From Bacteroidales bacterium (GTDB taxonomy: Bacteria; Bacteroidota; Bacteroidia; Bacteroidales; F082), in contig JAFGYB010000050.1 in NCBI GenBank assembly GCA_016936355.1, positions 1 to 64,000 on the forward strand: DNA of 64,000 nt. Direction: 5' to 3'. Shown piece by piece: positions 18,601 through 27,245 of this stretch. Each line of letters begins with the position of its first letter. The stretch's first letter is position 1. A program made the position numbers and the translations under genes. The notes beneath the pieces were generated by a model. That model worked only from the letters and a program-made list of their open reading frames with translations, ran no database searches and was not told the DNA's origin.

Positions 18601-18966
18601 GGTGGTGTTATTCTGCCTGGTGTAAAAGCAGATGGTTCACCCAACACAACCCGCGTTGCAGCTGACAGTTACGCAGGTCCTTTCGGATGGGCCCGTAACC
18701 CCGCTGCTGCATTTGTATACGATGCATCTTATGTAAAACTGAGAGAAGCTCATATTTCCTACCAGTTCCCCAAAAAACTCCTCAAGAATACCGGTATTCA
18801 GGGACTTTCTTTAGGTGTTGTTGGAACGAACCTCTGGATTATCCACAAAAACTTGCCTTATGCAGATCCTGAAGCCGGTTTGGGCGCAGGTAATACTCAG
18901 GGATGGCAGAGTGGTGTAATGCCCACAACTCGTAACATAGGATTCAATCTTAAAGTTCAATTTTAA
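15661..18966 (+). CDS. SusC/RagA-type TonB-dependent outer-membrane transporter (second)
   Basis: Outer-membrane importer of 1101 residues. Signal peptide about 1-21; carboxypeptidase-regulatory-like domain about 24-95 (SGTVTSSDDGKPLPGVTV); plug domain with INEVVVTALGISREKKSLGYATQ, SGVTIRNSGN, ILIRGATSL and LFVVDGVPIS; then a barrel ending NIGFNLKVQF. The ALGISREKKSLGYA version of the plug start is the SusC subtype commonly found with SusD-like_2 partners, and the next gene is one. It has no STN domain. Peptide rather than glycan import is possible given the nearby secreted protease, but this is only context. Confidence 0.94.
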   Translation: MRKVTMLLLFLLFVGLNFALAQTRTISGTVTSSDDGKPLPGVTVQLKGTTVGTTTDFNGKYSLNVDLKQGNVLVFSFVGMATQEISIGNSNTINVVMKSSAMAINEVVVTALGISREKKSLGYATQNVSGAELDVAKPDNMINSLSGRVSGVTIRNSGNMGGSSNILIRGATSLTGNNQPLFVVDGVPISNGTFNSSSQGYGYPGYDYGSVVSDIAPSDIESVNVLKGAAATALYGARGANGVIIITTKSGKDDKDLGKNGLGVSISSNVTVGTIDKSTFPTYQNQYGAGYGPYYSGGGDGSAHPGLYYETLPWTNGQSVYVVPTTEDASFGTKFDPNLMVYQWDAFVPESPYYKQAKPWVAAANGPITFFNTAVSTTNTVAVNGVSDKGSFRLSYTNATQTGIMPNSKLAKNTVNLAVNHRLRKNLNVSANVTFMHQNAKGRNSTGYSDNILSSFRQWWEVNVDVKELKAMYDVAGKNVTWNQNYPEAGDLSPIYWNNFYWERYNNYETDSRDHLIGNVQAKWDATDYLSVTARVTMDTYTQLQEERKAIGSVAGAFGIGLPDVTSGYTRYTLQHTELNYTLMANFTKNLTEKLNLQAMIGTNLRRSYSQSLFASTNGGLKIAGMYSLTNSLFAPLTPVQGYNHIGVNSLYGSVSLGYSNMLYLDATLRGDMSSTLPVNNMMYLYPSVSGSFIFSNLMNADWLSFGKVRLNYAQVGNDAPFASLLDTYVFVDPFGSNNMYRLPNTKNNAELKSERTKSWETGLDLNFLKRRLNFSLTLYKTNTFNQILPVAISQATGYAFKYINAGNIQNEGIELTVNGTPVKTKNFNWNINVNWTANRNKVINLYESATDTIKNLQLNSYQGGVTVNARVGQPYGTIQGSDYVYLNGQKVVGSNGYYLVTSTTDNILGNYNPKWHLGITNTFTYKSWSAGFLIDIQHGGSVFSLDQYYGQGTGLYPNTVGNNDLGNPIRSAVTTGSNSGGVILPGVKADGSPNTTRVAADSYAGPFGWARNPAAAFVYDASYVKLREAHISYQFPKKLLKNTGIQGLSLGVVGTNLWIIHKNLPYADPEAGLGAGNTQGWQSGVMPTTRNIGFNLKVQF

Positions 18967-18978
18967 ACAGAGATAAAG

Positions 18979-20442
18979 ATGAAAAAAGTACTATTTATAT
19001 TATTGGCTTTTTTGGCTGTTTCTTGTTCAAAGCAGAAATTGGCTGAATTGAACCAGGACCCAAATAATCCTACGTCTGTCCCCGGGTATATGTTGTTTTC
19101 TTACGCTGAAAAAAGCCTGTCTGATCAGGTTGCCAGTGTGAACGTAAACGTTAATGACTTTAAACTCTGGGCACAGTACTGGACTGAAACTACTTATACG
19201 GATGAATCTAACTATAATGTTTTCACCCGTAACGTACCGCAGAGAGCATGGGGTACCTATTATCGTTCGGTTTTAATGAACCTGAAAACTGCTGACTCAC
19301 TCATTGGACAGCAAGCTGTAACTACAACAGAAGCAACAGCTGTACAAAAGAATCAGCGGGCGATTATTGATTTGGTAGCTGTGTATACATGGGACCGTAT
19401 GGTAACCATGTGGGGAAACATTCCTTACTCACAGGCTCTGAACTTTAATAATTCAAACCCTGCTTATGATGATGCTCTTACCATTCAGAAAGACCTGATC
19501 AGCCGTGCTACTGCTGACCTGGCTGCTTTGGATGATAACTATGGCAGTTTCTCCCAGGGTGACCTTATCTATGATGGTGATGTTGCCTTGTGGAAAAAAT
19601 TTGCTAATGGTTTGTTGATTAAAATGGCTATTCAGATTGCTAATGTTAGTGGTGAAAGTGCCTTGGTGACTTCTACCATTAATGCTGCAACAGCCGGAAC
19701 TCTTGGTTCTGCTTCTGATAATGCTATTTTCCACTATTATTCAACCAGCCCCAATACAAACCCCTTGTACGAAGACTTTGTATTGAGCGGACGTTCTGAC
19801 TATGTGGCTGCTAATACCATTGTTGATAAGATGCTCAGCTTGAATGACCCACGTATGAGTGCTTATTTTACGATGGTAGATACTTCAGCTCTTGGAACCG
19901 GTAAAATGGCTTATGTAGGTGGCGGTTATGGAGAATCGAATGCATATCCTTCATTCTCACATGCAGCTCCTTCCATTGTAGCTGATCCTACCTTTGGTAA
20001 TCCTTTGATGACCTATTCCGAAATTCAGTTCTATTTGGCTGAAGCTGCTGCCCGTGGTTTGACCAATGGTGACGCCGGTATGTATTATGACAATGCCGTT
20101 ACTGCATCCATTGAATTCTGGGGTGGAAGTTCTACTGATGCTACCACATACCTGGCTCAGGCAAGTGTAGCTTACGACCAGGCAAACTGGAAAGAGCTGA
20201 TCGCTACTCAGGAATGGATTTCATTCTATGTAAGAGGGTACGAAGGCTGGACAACCTGGAGAAGATTGGGTTATCCTGCAATGAATCTTCCTCCTTCACC
20301 GGCTACAAACAACGGAGGATTCCCTTACAGATTTACCTATGCTAATAATGAGCAGACGCTGAACCACGACAGCTATACTAAAGCTGCTGCGGCTATCGGT
20401 GGTGACTATCTGGATACAAAATTGTACTGGGCTGCTCAGTAA
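18979..20442 (+). CDS. SusD-like_2 family surface lipoprotein
   Basis: Predicted lipoprotein (C16 in LAVSC) of 487 residues starting 12 bp after the second SusC gene. LAELNQDPNNPTSVPGYMLFSYAEKSL and the following helical repeats mark it as SusD-like family 2, distinct from the SusD/RagB protein of the first pair. The C-terminal region (ATQEWISFYVRGYEGWTTWRRLGYP) is characteristic. It should cap the adjacent SusC barrel and bind the imported ligand, whose identity is unknown. A terminator follows directly. Confidence 0.9.
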   Translation: MKKVLFILLAFLAVSCSKQKLAELNQDPNNPTSVPGYMLFSYAEKSLSDQVASVNVNVNDFKLWAQYWTETTYTDESNYNVFTRNVPQRAWGTYYRSVLMNLKTADSLIGQQAVTTTEATAVQKNQRAIIDLVAVYTWDRMVTMWGNIPYSQALNFNNSNPAYDDALTIQKDLISRATADLAALDDNYGSFSQGDLIYDGDVALWKKFANGLLIKMAIQIANVSGESALVTSTINAATAGTLGSASDNAIFHYYSTSPNTNPLYEDFVLSGRSDYVAANTIVDKMLSLNDPRMSAYFTMVDTSALGTGKMAYVGGGYGESNAYPSFSHAAPSIVADPTFGNPLMTYSEIQFYLAEAAARGLTNGDAGMYYDNAVTASIEFWGGSSTDATTYLAQASVAYDQANWKELIATQEWISFYVRGYEGWTTWRRLGYPAMNLPPSPATNNGGFPYRFTYANNEQTLNHDSYTKAAAAIGGDYLDTKLYWAAQ

Positions 20443-20461
20443 GCTGAGATACAATGATTCT

Positions 20462-20499
20462 AAAAAGAGGCTGTTCATAGAACAGCCTCTTTTTTTTTG
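20462..20499 (+). terminator. Terminator of the second SusCD operon
   Basis: A 10-bp stem GAGGCTGTTC (20467-20476) / GAACAGCCTC (20480-20489) has a 3-nt loop and a run of nine T. It lies 20 bp past the SusD-like_2 stop. Confidence 0.93.
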
Positions 20500-20530
20500 T
20501 TGTAAATGAAGTGTATGTTAATGAAAGAGT

Positions 20531-20538
20531 TAGATTTG
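20531..20538 (+). promoter_or_regulatory. -7 promoter element for the subtilase gene
   Basis: TAGATTTG matches TAnnTTTG, 28 bp before the start codon at 20567, consistent with separate transcription of the protease after the terminator. No -33 box is visible. Confidence 0.5.
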
Positions 20539-20566
20539 TATCTGAGTTTTAATTAACGATCCAATT

Positions 20567-23428
20567 ATGATAAGAAATTTACTTGCTACTATTTTATTTT
20601 TCGCTATACCGGTTCTTCTCAGCGCACAGCGTGTCGATAAAAATGCTATTGATGGCGAGATCTATTTTCAGTTAAAACCTTCTGCAGCTGTCAATACAAC
20701 GGGTGTTCAAAAGTCTGCTTATGCTATTCAAAACAGTGCTCTGATTGCTGGCCTGAAGTCTTCCTTTAAAATTCAAACGGTTGCCAGTCCGTTCATCAAT
20801 GTGCAAAGTGATCAGTTGCAACGGACTTATCTACTTCGTTTTGATAATATTTATGCCGTTGACAGCATTATCAGCGAGCTGAAAAAGAACCCAGCAGTAG
20901 AATATGCAGAAAAGGCCCCCCTTTTTCATCTCTTGTATACACCTGATGATCCCGAATATAATCAATCGCTGCAACACCGTTGGTACCTGAATCTTATTCA
21001 GGCTTCTGATGCCTGGAACGTGGAGAAGGGAAGTTCCCGGATAAAAGTTGCTGTTCTGGATAACGGTATTGATATTTCCCATCCCGATCTAACCAGTAAG
21101 ATTGTAGCAGCCATCGACCTGGCAAACGGAGACAACAATCCAACGCCCCCTTCTAAAACGATGGAATGGTCGCATGGAACCCACGTTTCCGGTCTGGTGG
21201 GAGCAGCAACCAATAATGGAGTTGGAATTGCTTCCATTGGTTTCAATGTGAGCTTAATGGCGGTAAAAATATCCAGTGATACGACCGACGGAGGAACCAT
21301 GTCTTATGGATATCAGGGAATCATATGGGCTGCCGATCACGGGGCCAATGTCATCAACATGTCGTGGGGTGGATCGGGCTATTACCAAACCGGTCAAAAT
21401 GTTGTGGATTATGCATACAACAAAGGTTGTACACTGGTTGCTGCAGCAGGTAATGACAGTGACTCGGTTCTGATTTACCCTGCAGGGTATAAGCACGTTA
21501 TCTCGGTAGCTTCCGTTGATTATGACGATGTAAAATCAAATTTCTCTTCATACAACAGTGCCGTGGATGTAAGTGCTCCGGGTGGTTATGATGCCACGGG
21601 ATATTCGATTTACAGCACAGTATATATGGATGGAACGTTGTACCAGTACATGCAGGGGACATCCATGGCAACGCCCATTGTTTCGGGTTTAGCCGGATTG
21701 ATGATGTCAGCAGATACAACGCTGACACCTGAAAAACTGGAAGCTATTATGAAAGCTACCAGCGATAATATTGATGCCAAAAACCCTGATTACCCTGGGC
21801 AGCTCGGAGCGGGCAGGATTAATGCCTACAAGGCGGTCGTTGCGGTTAAGGATAGCTTGTCGAAACACACGGTAGTAGCTAATTTTAAAGCCGACGGACT
21901 TTATATTCCCCAGGGCGGGACGGTTATCTTTACTGACGAATCAACCGGTAGTCCTTCATCCTGGGTCTGGTCCTTCCCCGGAGGTTCTCCGAATTCATCT
22001 ACCGATCAAAATCCTGCTCAGGTTACTTATATGAAGCCTGGCGTTTACCCCGTCAGTTTAACGGCATCGGATGGTACAAATTCCAATACGGAAACAAAGA
22101 CATCCTATATTACAGTTTATTCTCTTGCCAGCGGTGCATGGGAAGCGCAGGCAACCGGTTTCAGTCAGGCGAGCCGGGGTATTGATTATATATCCATTGT
22201 GAATGAAAACGTGGCCTGGGCTGATGCCTACGATGGATCCGGAAGTAATGACAACATTCTTGAGTTCACCCGAACATCGGACGGGGGAACTACCTGGACT
22301 CCGGGAACCTATACGGGAGTACCTGCTGCATACAAAGTAACTTCCATTGCTGGAACCGATCGTGATACAGCCTGGATATCAACGTATAACACTACATTCG
22401 GGTCGTCAGGGGCAATATTTAAGACAGTAGATGGTGGTGCCAGCTGGGTTCAGCAAACAACCGCCGGTTTTAATGATGCATCTTCTTTTCCCAATTTTGT
22501 TTATTTCTGGGACGGCAAAAAGGGTATTTGTCAGGGCGATCCGGTCAGCAGTTATTTTGAAATATACACTACAACCGATGGTGGTACAACCTGGAACCGT
22601 GTGCCCTCAGCGAATATTCCAAAAGCTCAGCTTGGCGAATACGGATATACAGACCTGTATGCAGTGTACAATACTACAATCTGGTTTGGTACCAATAAGG
22701 GGAGGGTCTTTAAGTCTGTTGATAACGGCCAGCACTGGACAGCTTCATCAACCGGTATGGCGGAAGTAAATAACATCGGATTTCACGATGGTACTACAGG
22801 GATAGTTACTTATGTTCAATACGATCAAAATTCCGGAACCATTGCTGATTTCCAAATGAAAAAAACCAGTGACGGCGGTCAGACCTGGGCAACAGTTAAT
22901 CCTACCGGATCCTATTATAAGTCAGATATTGCGGTGATTAAAGATGAACCCGGCCTGGTAATCTCGACCGGTAACTCTCAGGATCTGGCACAATGTGGTT
23001 CGGCCTACTCGCTGGATGATGGACAAACCTGGGTTCAGCTGGATGATTCTGTACAGTATACTACGGTTAAATTTTTAAACAGAACAGTGGGGTGGGCCGG
23101 AGGCTTTAATCAGAACGCTATTTCACGGGGTATATGGAAATGGCTGAAAACAGATGTTCAAGTCGGGCAAATACCAGACAAGGATCAACTACAGGTATAT
23201 CCTAATCCTTCGCACGGGCAAATCACACTTCATTTACCCGATGCCAAATCTTCCATTGAAGTTTCAGTGTATAATTTACTGGGAAAAAGAGTGATGTATT
23301 TGAATAAGTTGCCGGTCAACGTTTCGAATTTATACCCTCTGAATCTGAAATCGCTTGAAAGAGGAATTTATATCCTCCGGGTAAAACAGGATCAAAGTAC
23401 CACGACCAAAAAACTGGTGATTGAGTAG
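20567..23428 (+). CDS. Secreted subtilisin-like protease with PKD, YCF48/BNR-like repeats and T9SS tail
   Basis: A 953-residue secreted serine protease. Signal peptide about 1-20; inhibitor-like propeptide about 25-125; S8 catalytic domain about 140-435 with D165 (VLDNGID), H203 (SHGTHVSG), oxyanion N296 (AAAGND) and S366 (GTSMATP). A PKD domain follows (about 438-520, SSWVWSFPGGSP), then a propeller-like region with repeated SDGGTTW/DNGQHW motifs (about 525-865), and a T9SS type A sorting domain (about 875-953, VYPNPSHGQ). It is probably exported through T9SS and surface-anchored or released. Its place next to the second SusC/SusD pair suggests feeding peptides to that importer; this is inference. 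Confidence 0.93.
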   Translation: MIRNLLATILFFAIPVLLSAQRVDKNAIDGEIYFQLKPSAAVNTTGVQKSAYAIQNSALIAGLKSSFKIQTVASPFINVQSDQLQRTYLLRFDNIYAVDSIISELKKNPAVEYAEKAPLFHLLYTPDDPEYNQSLQHRWYLNLIQASDAWNVEKGSSRIKVAVLDNGIDISHPDLTSKIVAAIDLANGDNNPTPPSKTMEWSHGTHVSGLVGAATNNGVGIASIGFNVSLMAVKISSDTTDGGTMSYGYQGIIWAADHGANVINMSWGGSGYYQTGQNVVDYAYNKGCTLVAAAGNDSDSVLIYPAGYKHVISVASVDYDDVKSNFSSYNSAVDVSAPGGYDATGYSIYSTVYMDGTLYQYMQGTSMATPIVSGLAGLMMSADTTLTPEKLEAIMKATSDNIDAKNPDYPGQLGAGRINAYKAVVAVKDSLSKHTVVANFKADGLYIPQGGTVIFTDESTGSPSSWVWSFPGGSPNSSTDQNPAQVTYMKPGVYPVSLTASDGTNSNTETKTSYITVYSLASGAWEAQATGFSQASRGIDYISIVNENVAWADAYDGSGSNDNILEFTRTSDGGTTWTPGTYTGVPAAYKVTSIAGTDRDTAWISTYNTTFGSSGAIFKTVDGGASWVQQTTAGFNDASSFPNFVYFWDGKKGICQGDPVSSYFEIYTTTDGGTTWNRVPSANIPKAQLGEYGYTDLYAVYNTTIWFGTNKGRVFKSVDNGQHWTASSTGMAEVNNIGFHDGTTGIVTYVQYDQNSGTIADFQMKKTSDGGQTWATVNPTGSYYKSDIAVIKDEPGLVISTGNSQDLAQCGSAYSLDDGQTWVQLDDSVQYTTVKFLNRTVGWAGGFNQNAISRGIWKWLKTDVQVGQIPDKDQLQVYPNPSHGQITLHLPDAKSSIEVSVYNLLGKRVMYLNKLPVNVSNLYPLNLKSLERGIYILRVKQDQSTTTKKLVIE

Positions 23429-23452
23429 ATATCAACAGTTCACGGAAATAAA

Positions 23453-24700
23453 TCAGAGCGAATCAAGTACCGGTAAGTATTGTTTTACCAACGAATCATA
23501 GGCCGGCATGTTGGCTTTTGAGATGGGAATGCTTGGAGGCGACTTAAGCTTAAGCGGATTGATGGCAACCCCATTTTTAAACACCCTGAAGTCAAGATGT
23601 GGGCCTGTGGCCAGACCGGTCATACCAACGTAACCGATTACCTGATCCTGCTTTACGCGAACTCCGTCTCTCATTCCACGGGCATAACGGCTCAGGTGAG
23701 CATATTGAGTGGTATAGATGCTGTTGTGTCTGATTTTAAGGTAATTTCCGGCCCCCATTTTTTGATAACCCCGGGCTATAATTACTCCATCACCCAACGC
23801 ATGTACCGGTGTTCCGGTGGGAGCTGCATAGTCAACTCCATGGTGGGGTCTGTAAATCTTTAGGATGGGTTGCCAGCGACGGTTGGAGAACCGGGAGCTG
23901 ATGCGGGTATATTTCAACGGCGCTTTCAGGAAAGCTCTTTGCAGACTTTTACCGGTTTCATCAAAATAATTTCCTTTTCCATTTTGTTCGAAGTAAAAGG
24001 CGTAATAGTTTTGACCTTCATGAATAAAATCGGCTGCCAGAATTTTTCCCATCCCCGTATATTTCCCGTTTACAAAACGTTGGTTATAAATTACTTTGTA
24101 GCTGTCGTTGGGCTTCAATTCAAAAAAGTCAATGGTCCAGGCATAGATCTCCGACAACTTGATGGCCAGGTTCACGTCATCGTTATTGTCCTGAATAGCA
24201 TTCCACAACGAAGTTTTGATGATTCCCGCAGTTGTGTCGGTTTGGGTTTTAACCGGCATATATTCTCTGAGGGCGTAAATGGAATCCAACAGATGGTATT
24301 TGACGTATTGTTCCGGATTCTGTTCATAAATAAAATACAAAGCTTTCGGAACGGAGTCGTTGTTTAAGATAAGAGCATAGTTGTGCCCTCTTCGGATATC
24401 ACGTACGTCAAACACATCTTTTGTTTTTCGTACGACGTTATCGATGGTTTGATAACTGACTCCATATTTCAAAAGAATGTCTGCCAGAAATTCATTACGT
24501 TTCACCTTGTTTTTAACCACGGTAAGTGTATCGACATTGATGCCGTATTCAATTTTTGGTGCCGGTTTGGAAAGGACAGCAGGACCTTCGTTTACCTCTT
24601 TTTTCTGCTTGCTTGAATGGCAGGAAGTGATAATGAATAATGCAAAGAAAATAAGGAAGACAGGAGTGAGTTCTTTTGAAAGTTTGTTCATGGAATCCAT
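23453..24700 (-). CDS. M23-family peptidoglycan endopeptidase lipoprotein
   Basis: A 415-residue predicted lipoprotein (C27 in IITSC) acting on cell-wall cross-links. Residues about 60-260 are an OapA/LysM-like N-terminal region that usually occludes or positions the enzyme. Residues about 280-385 are the M23 domain with zinc ligands H286 and D290 (HHGVD) and YAHLSRYARG. The third-motif HxH appears as H368-L-D370, so the second His is replaced by Asp. The start could also be the Met three residues in. It may support growth, septation or insertion of envelope machines. Confidence 0.88.
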   Translation of the reverse strand: MDSMNKLSKELTPVFLIFFALFIITSCHSSKQKKEVNEGPAVLSKPAPKIEYGINVDTLTVVKNKVKRNEFLADILLKYGVSYQTIDNVVRKTKDVFDVRDIRRGHNYALILNNDSVPKALYFIYEQNPEQYVKYHLLDSIYALREYMPVKTQTDTTAGIIKTSLWNAIQDNNDDVNLAIKLSEIYAWTIDFFELKPNDSYKVIYNQRFVNGKYTGMGKILAADFIHEGQNYYAFYFEQNGKGNYFDETGKSLQRAFLKAPLKYTRISSRFSNRRWQPILKIYRPHHGVDYAAPTGTPVHALGDGVIIARGYQKMGAGNYLKIRHNSIYTTQYAHLSRYARGMRDGVRVKQDQVIGYVGMTGLATGPHLDFRVFKNGVAINPLKLKSPPSIPISKANMPAYDSLVKQYLPVLDSL

Positions 24701-24713
24701 TAATTTTAAGGGG

Positions 24714-24721
24714 CAAATTTA
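24714..24721 (-). promoter_or_regulatory. -7 promoter element for the M23 peptidase gene
   Basis: On the minus strand this reads TAAATTTG (TAnnTTTG), 14 bp before the first possible start codon, so translation may begin at the internal ATG around 24691 instead. Confidence 0.45.
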
Positions 24722-24744
24722 ATGGAATCTGGTTTTATTTTTCC

Positions 24745-24781
24745 TTAAAAAAACAAAAATCCCGAAAGCTTTCGGGATTTT
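24745..24781 (-). terminator. Terminator of the iorAB operon
   Basis: A perfect palindrome (24756-24781, core ATCCCGAAAGCTTTCGGGAT) is followed on the minus strand by GTTTTTTAAGG. It lies 38 bp past the iorB stop. Confidence 0.88.
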
Positions 24782-24818
24782 GTTTTGGATGGTGAATCAG
24801 TAATTGAAATTGATCGAT

Positions 24819-25418
24819 TTATACTTTGGATTTGGCCAGTTTTTCCTGAGTGAAATCATAACCTGCTTTCAGAGCGTTTAAGTTCACTTCAACCAGGTAG
24901 GTTCCTTTTCTTCCGAAAATTTTTCGGATGGCATCTTCAAATGAGGAGTATTTCAAACCGAGGAAAGGGACAGCGGCACCCAGTACTACAATATTGGCAG
25001 CTTTGACGGTTCCCTGCTCTTTGGCGATTTTATCAGCATCCAATGTTACATAGCGGGGAAGTTTCCAGATTTCGGTCAGGATATCTTCCACAACCGGATA
25101 GTTGCTGATGTTTTTAAAAGGATTCATGCTTGATACCAGCCAACCGGTTTCCGTATTCAGCATATTAAAATATCGCAACGATTCCATGGGCTCAACAGAA
25201 ATGATCATATCGGCGGAAGCTTCGGCAATGAGGTCAGAGGCAATGGGATCTGAGGAGATTCTCAGATGCGACTGCACATCGCCGCCCCGCTGGCTCATTC
25301 CGTGTACTTCAGCTTGTTTCAACTGAAGTCCTTCCGAAAGTGCTGCTGTGCCGATAATGGTGGCAATGGTCAGAATCCCTTGTCCGCCCACACCGGCTAA
25401 TATGATGTCTTTTTTCAT
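24819..25418 (-). CDS. iorB: Indolepyruvate oxidoreductase subunit beta
   Basis: Gamma-domain-type subunit of the 2-ketoacid oxidoreductase that converts arylpyruvates (from Trp, Phe, Tyr transamination) to aryl-acetyl-CoA. The 199 residues begin with the family motif GVGGQGILT and contain VHGMSQRGGDVQSHLR. It is 33 bp downstream of iorA in the same operon. The enzyme is oxygen-sensitive and found in anaerobes fermenting amino acids, which fits a protein-degrading lifestyle. Confidence 0.93.
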   Translation of the reverse strand: MKKDIILAGVGGQGILTIATIIGTAALSEGLQLKQAEVHGMSQRGGDVQSHLRISSDPIASDLIAEASADMIISVEPMESLRYFNMLNTETGWLVSSMNPFKNISNYPVVEDILTEIWKLPRYVTLDADKIAKEQGTVKAANIVVLGAAVPFLGLKYSSFEDAIRKIFGRKGTYLVEVNLNALKAGYDFTQEKLAKSKV

Positions 25419-25451
25419 TTTATTCGGTAGTTTAAAATTTTTAATTCTGAT

Positions 25452-27071
25452 TTATGAAGCTGCCGTTTCCTTTTTGGCATGTTTCTGCTTCATTCTTCGT
25501 GCCAGAGTCTGGATACATTCACGTCGGGCTATAATAACAGATACCCCTTCGAATGCCAGTTCTTCTTTAAAAACGTTCACATTGTCATCGTGATGACGTC
25601 GGAGTGGGTTGATGACACGCACATGTTCCTGTTCAACACCCAACCCAAGGATAATGTTTTCGAGTTTTCCGAACCCTGCCGAATCCTGACCTCCGGTCAT
25701 GCCCGTGGTGGCGTTGTCCATCAGTAATACGGTGATGGGTGCTTTCTTATTCACGGCATCCAGCAAACCGGTCATGCCCGAGTGGGTAAACGTGGAATCG
25801 CCGATGGCAGCTACGGCAGGTACCAGACCAGCTTCTGCTGCTCCGATGGCCATAGTGATAGAGGCTCCCATATCCACGCAACTGTTGATGGAATTAAGCG
25901 GAGGCAAGGCACTCAGGGTATAGCATCCGATGTCGGAAAGTACCCGGCCTTTGGAATAACTTGTGAGGGCTTCGTTCAACGCTCCGAAAGAATCCCAGTG
26001 CGGACAACCGTCACAAAGCAACGGGGGGCGGCCTTCCAGAATCTCAGGAATGGCATAACCTTCCGGAGTTTCCATTCCTAATGCCTTGCGTACTTTCCTT
26101 GGATTGAGTTCTCCGGCCATGGGAAGGGTGTCGTCCATTCGGCCCTTGATGGTTTTCCCTTCGTCGAGAATTCCGCGCAGCCCTTCTTCTATGATCGGGT
26201 ATCCTTCTTCCAGTACTAAAATGCTTTCAACCTGATCGTATAGTGATTTAATGACCTTTTTCGATACCGGATACTGGCTGATCTTCAGAACGGGATAAGG
26301 GATGGTTTCGCCGGGAAAATTCTCCAGCAAATAATTGTAAGCAATGCCACTGGCAATGATTCCCATGGATTTGTCTTTGCCATCGATGAGGATGTTGTTT
26401 TCGGATTGTATCCCTTCTTCGGCAAAAGCATCCTGTTTGGCCAGCAAGGTATTGTATCTTTTTCGGGCAATGGCCGGTAATAGAACAAACTGTTTTAAAT
26501 CGGACGGCAAACTCATTTTGTTTTGCTCTTTCATTTCTTTTCTGATAATACCGGCTCTGGAATGGGAAAGCCGGGTAGTCAGTCTCAGCATTACCGGTGT
26601 GCCATATTTTTCAGAAAGATCAAACGCATAGCGCGTCATATCATAGGCTTCCTGTTGATTGGAGGGCTCCAGTACAGGTATTTGAGCAAATTTTCCGTAG
26701 AAACGGGAATCCTGTTCGTTTTGTGATGAGTGCATGGACGGATCATCCGCAGATACAACCACCAGACCACCGTGAGCACCAGTCATGGCAGAATTTACAA
26801 AGGCATCTGCCGCCACATTCAATCCCACATGTTTCATACAAACCAGGGCCTTTTTCCCGGCATAGGACATGCCAATGGCCGTCTCCATGGCGGTTTTTTC
26901 ATTGGCCGACCAGTCGGAAACGATGTTCCGCCCTTTGGCTTCTTTTGAAGCCTGAATATATTCGGTAATTTCGGTGGATGGAGTACCCGGATAGGCGTAC
27001 ACTCCTGACAGTCCCGCGTCAATTGCGCCTTGCGCAACTGCCTCATCTCCAAGCAATAATAATTTGTCCAT
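25452..27071 (-). CDS. iorA: Indolepyruvate oxidoreductase subunit alpha, without C-terminal ferredoxin domain
   Basis: Thiamine-diphosphate subunit of the oxygen-sensitive arylpyruvate:acceptor oxidoreductase, 539 residues. The N-terminal pyrimidine-binding half has YAYPGTPSTEI and DWSANEKTAMETAIG; the C-terminal TPP half has CDGCPHW, GDIGCYT-like DIGCYTLSALPP and GDSTFTHSGM with DNATTGMTGGQ. The protein stops after IARRECIQT...KKETAAS, so the two-[4Fe-4S] ferredoxin domain seen at the C-terminus of archaeal IorA is absent. It starts the iorAB operon with its own -7 element. Confidence 0.93.
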   Translation of the reverse strand: MDKLLLLGDEAVAQGAIDAGLSGVYAYPGTPSTEITEYIQASKEAKGRNIVSDWSANEKTAMETAIGMSYAGKKALVCMKHVGLNVAADAFVNSAMTGAHGGLVVVSADDPSMHSSQNEQDSRFYGKFAQIPVLEPSNQQEAYDMTRYAFDLSEKYGTPVMLRLTTRLSHSRAGIIRKEMKEQNKMSLPSDLKQFVLLPAIARKRYNTLLAKQDAFAEEGIQSENNILIDGKDKSMGIIASGIAYNYLLENFPGETIPYPVLKISQYPVSKKVIKSLYDQVESILVLEEGYPIIEEGLRGILDEGKTIKGRMDDTLPMAGELNPRKVRKALGMETPEGYAIPEILEGRPPLLCDGCPHWDSFGALNEALTSYSKGRVLSDIGCYTLSALPPLNSINSCVDMGASITMAIGAAEAGLVPAVAAIGDSTFTHSGMTGLLDAVNKKAPITVLLMDNATTGMTGGQDSAGFGKLENIILGLGVEQEHVRVINPLRRHHDDNVNVFKEELAFEGVSVIIARRECIQTLARRMKQKHAKKETAAS

Positions 27072-27101
27072 TTCCTTGAGTTAATGTAACTAAATCGTTT
27101 G

Positions 27102-27109
27102 CAAAATTA
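27102..27109 (-). promoter_or_regulatory. -7 promoter element for iorAB
   Basis: On the minus strand this reads TAATTTTG, fitting TAnnTTTG, 30 bp upstream of the iorA start. No -33 box at the usual spacing. Confidence 0.42.
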
Positions 27110-27200
27110 TCAAAATCATGGGGACGATATTCGATGCTGTTTTAATATATATTGATTTTAAATTGATTGGAATATTAACTTTAGTTAAGTGATGTATCGT

Positions 27201-27230
27201 TTTGATTGTTGGGTTTAAAGCTTATTTTTG
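27201..27230 (+). promoter_or_regulatory. Promoter of the AcpH-like gene
   Basis: TTTG (27201-27204), an 18-bp spacer and TATTTTTG (27223-27230): the best full match in the window to the Bacteroidota TTTG-N19-TAnnTTTG promoter. The transcript would start near 27237, about 9 nt before the start codon at 27246. Confidence 0.65.
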
Positions 27231-27245
27231 TGAAAAAGTAGCAAA

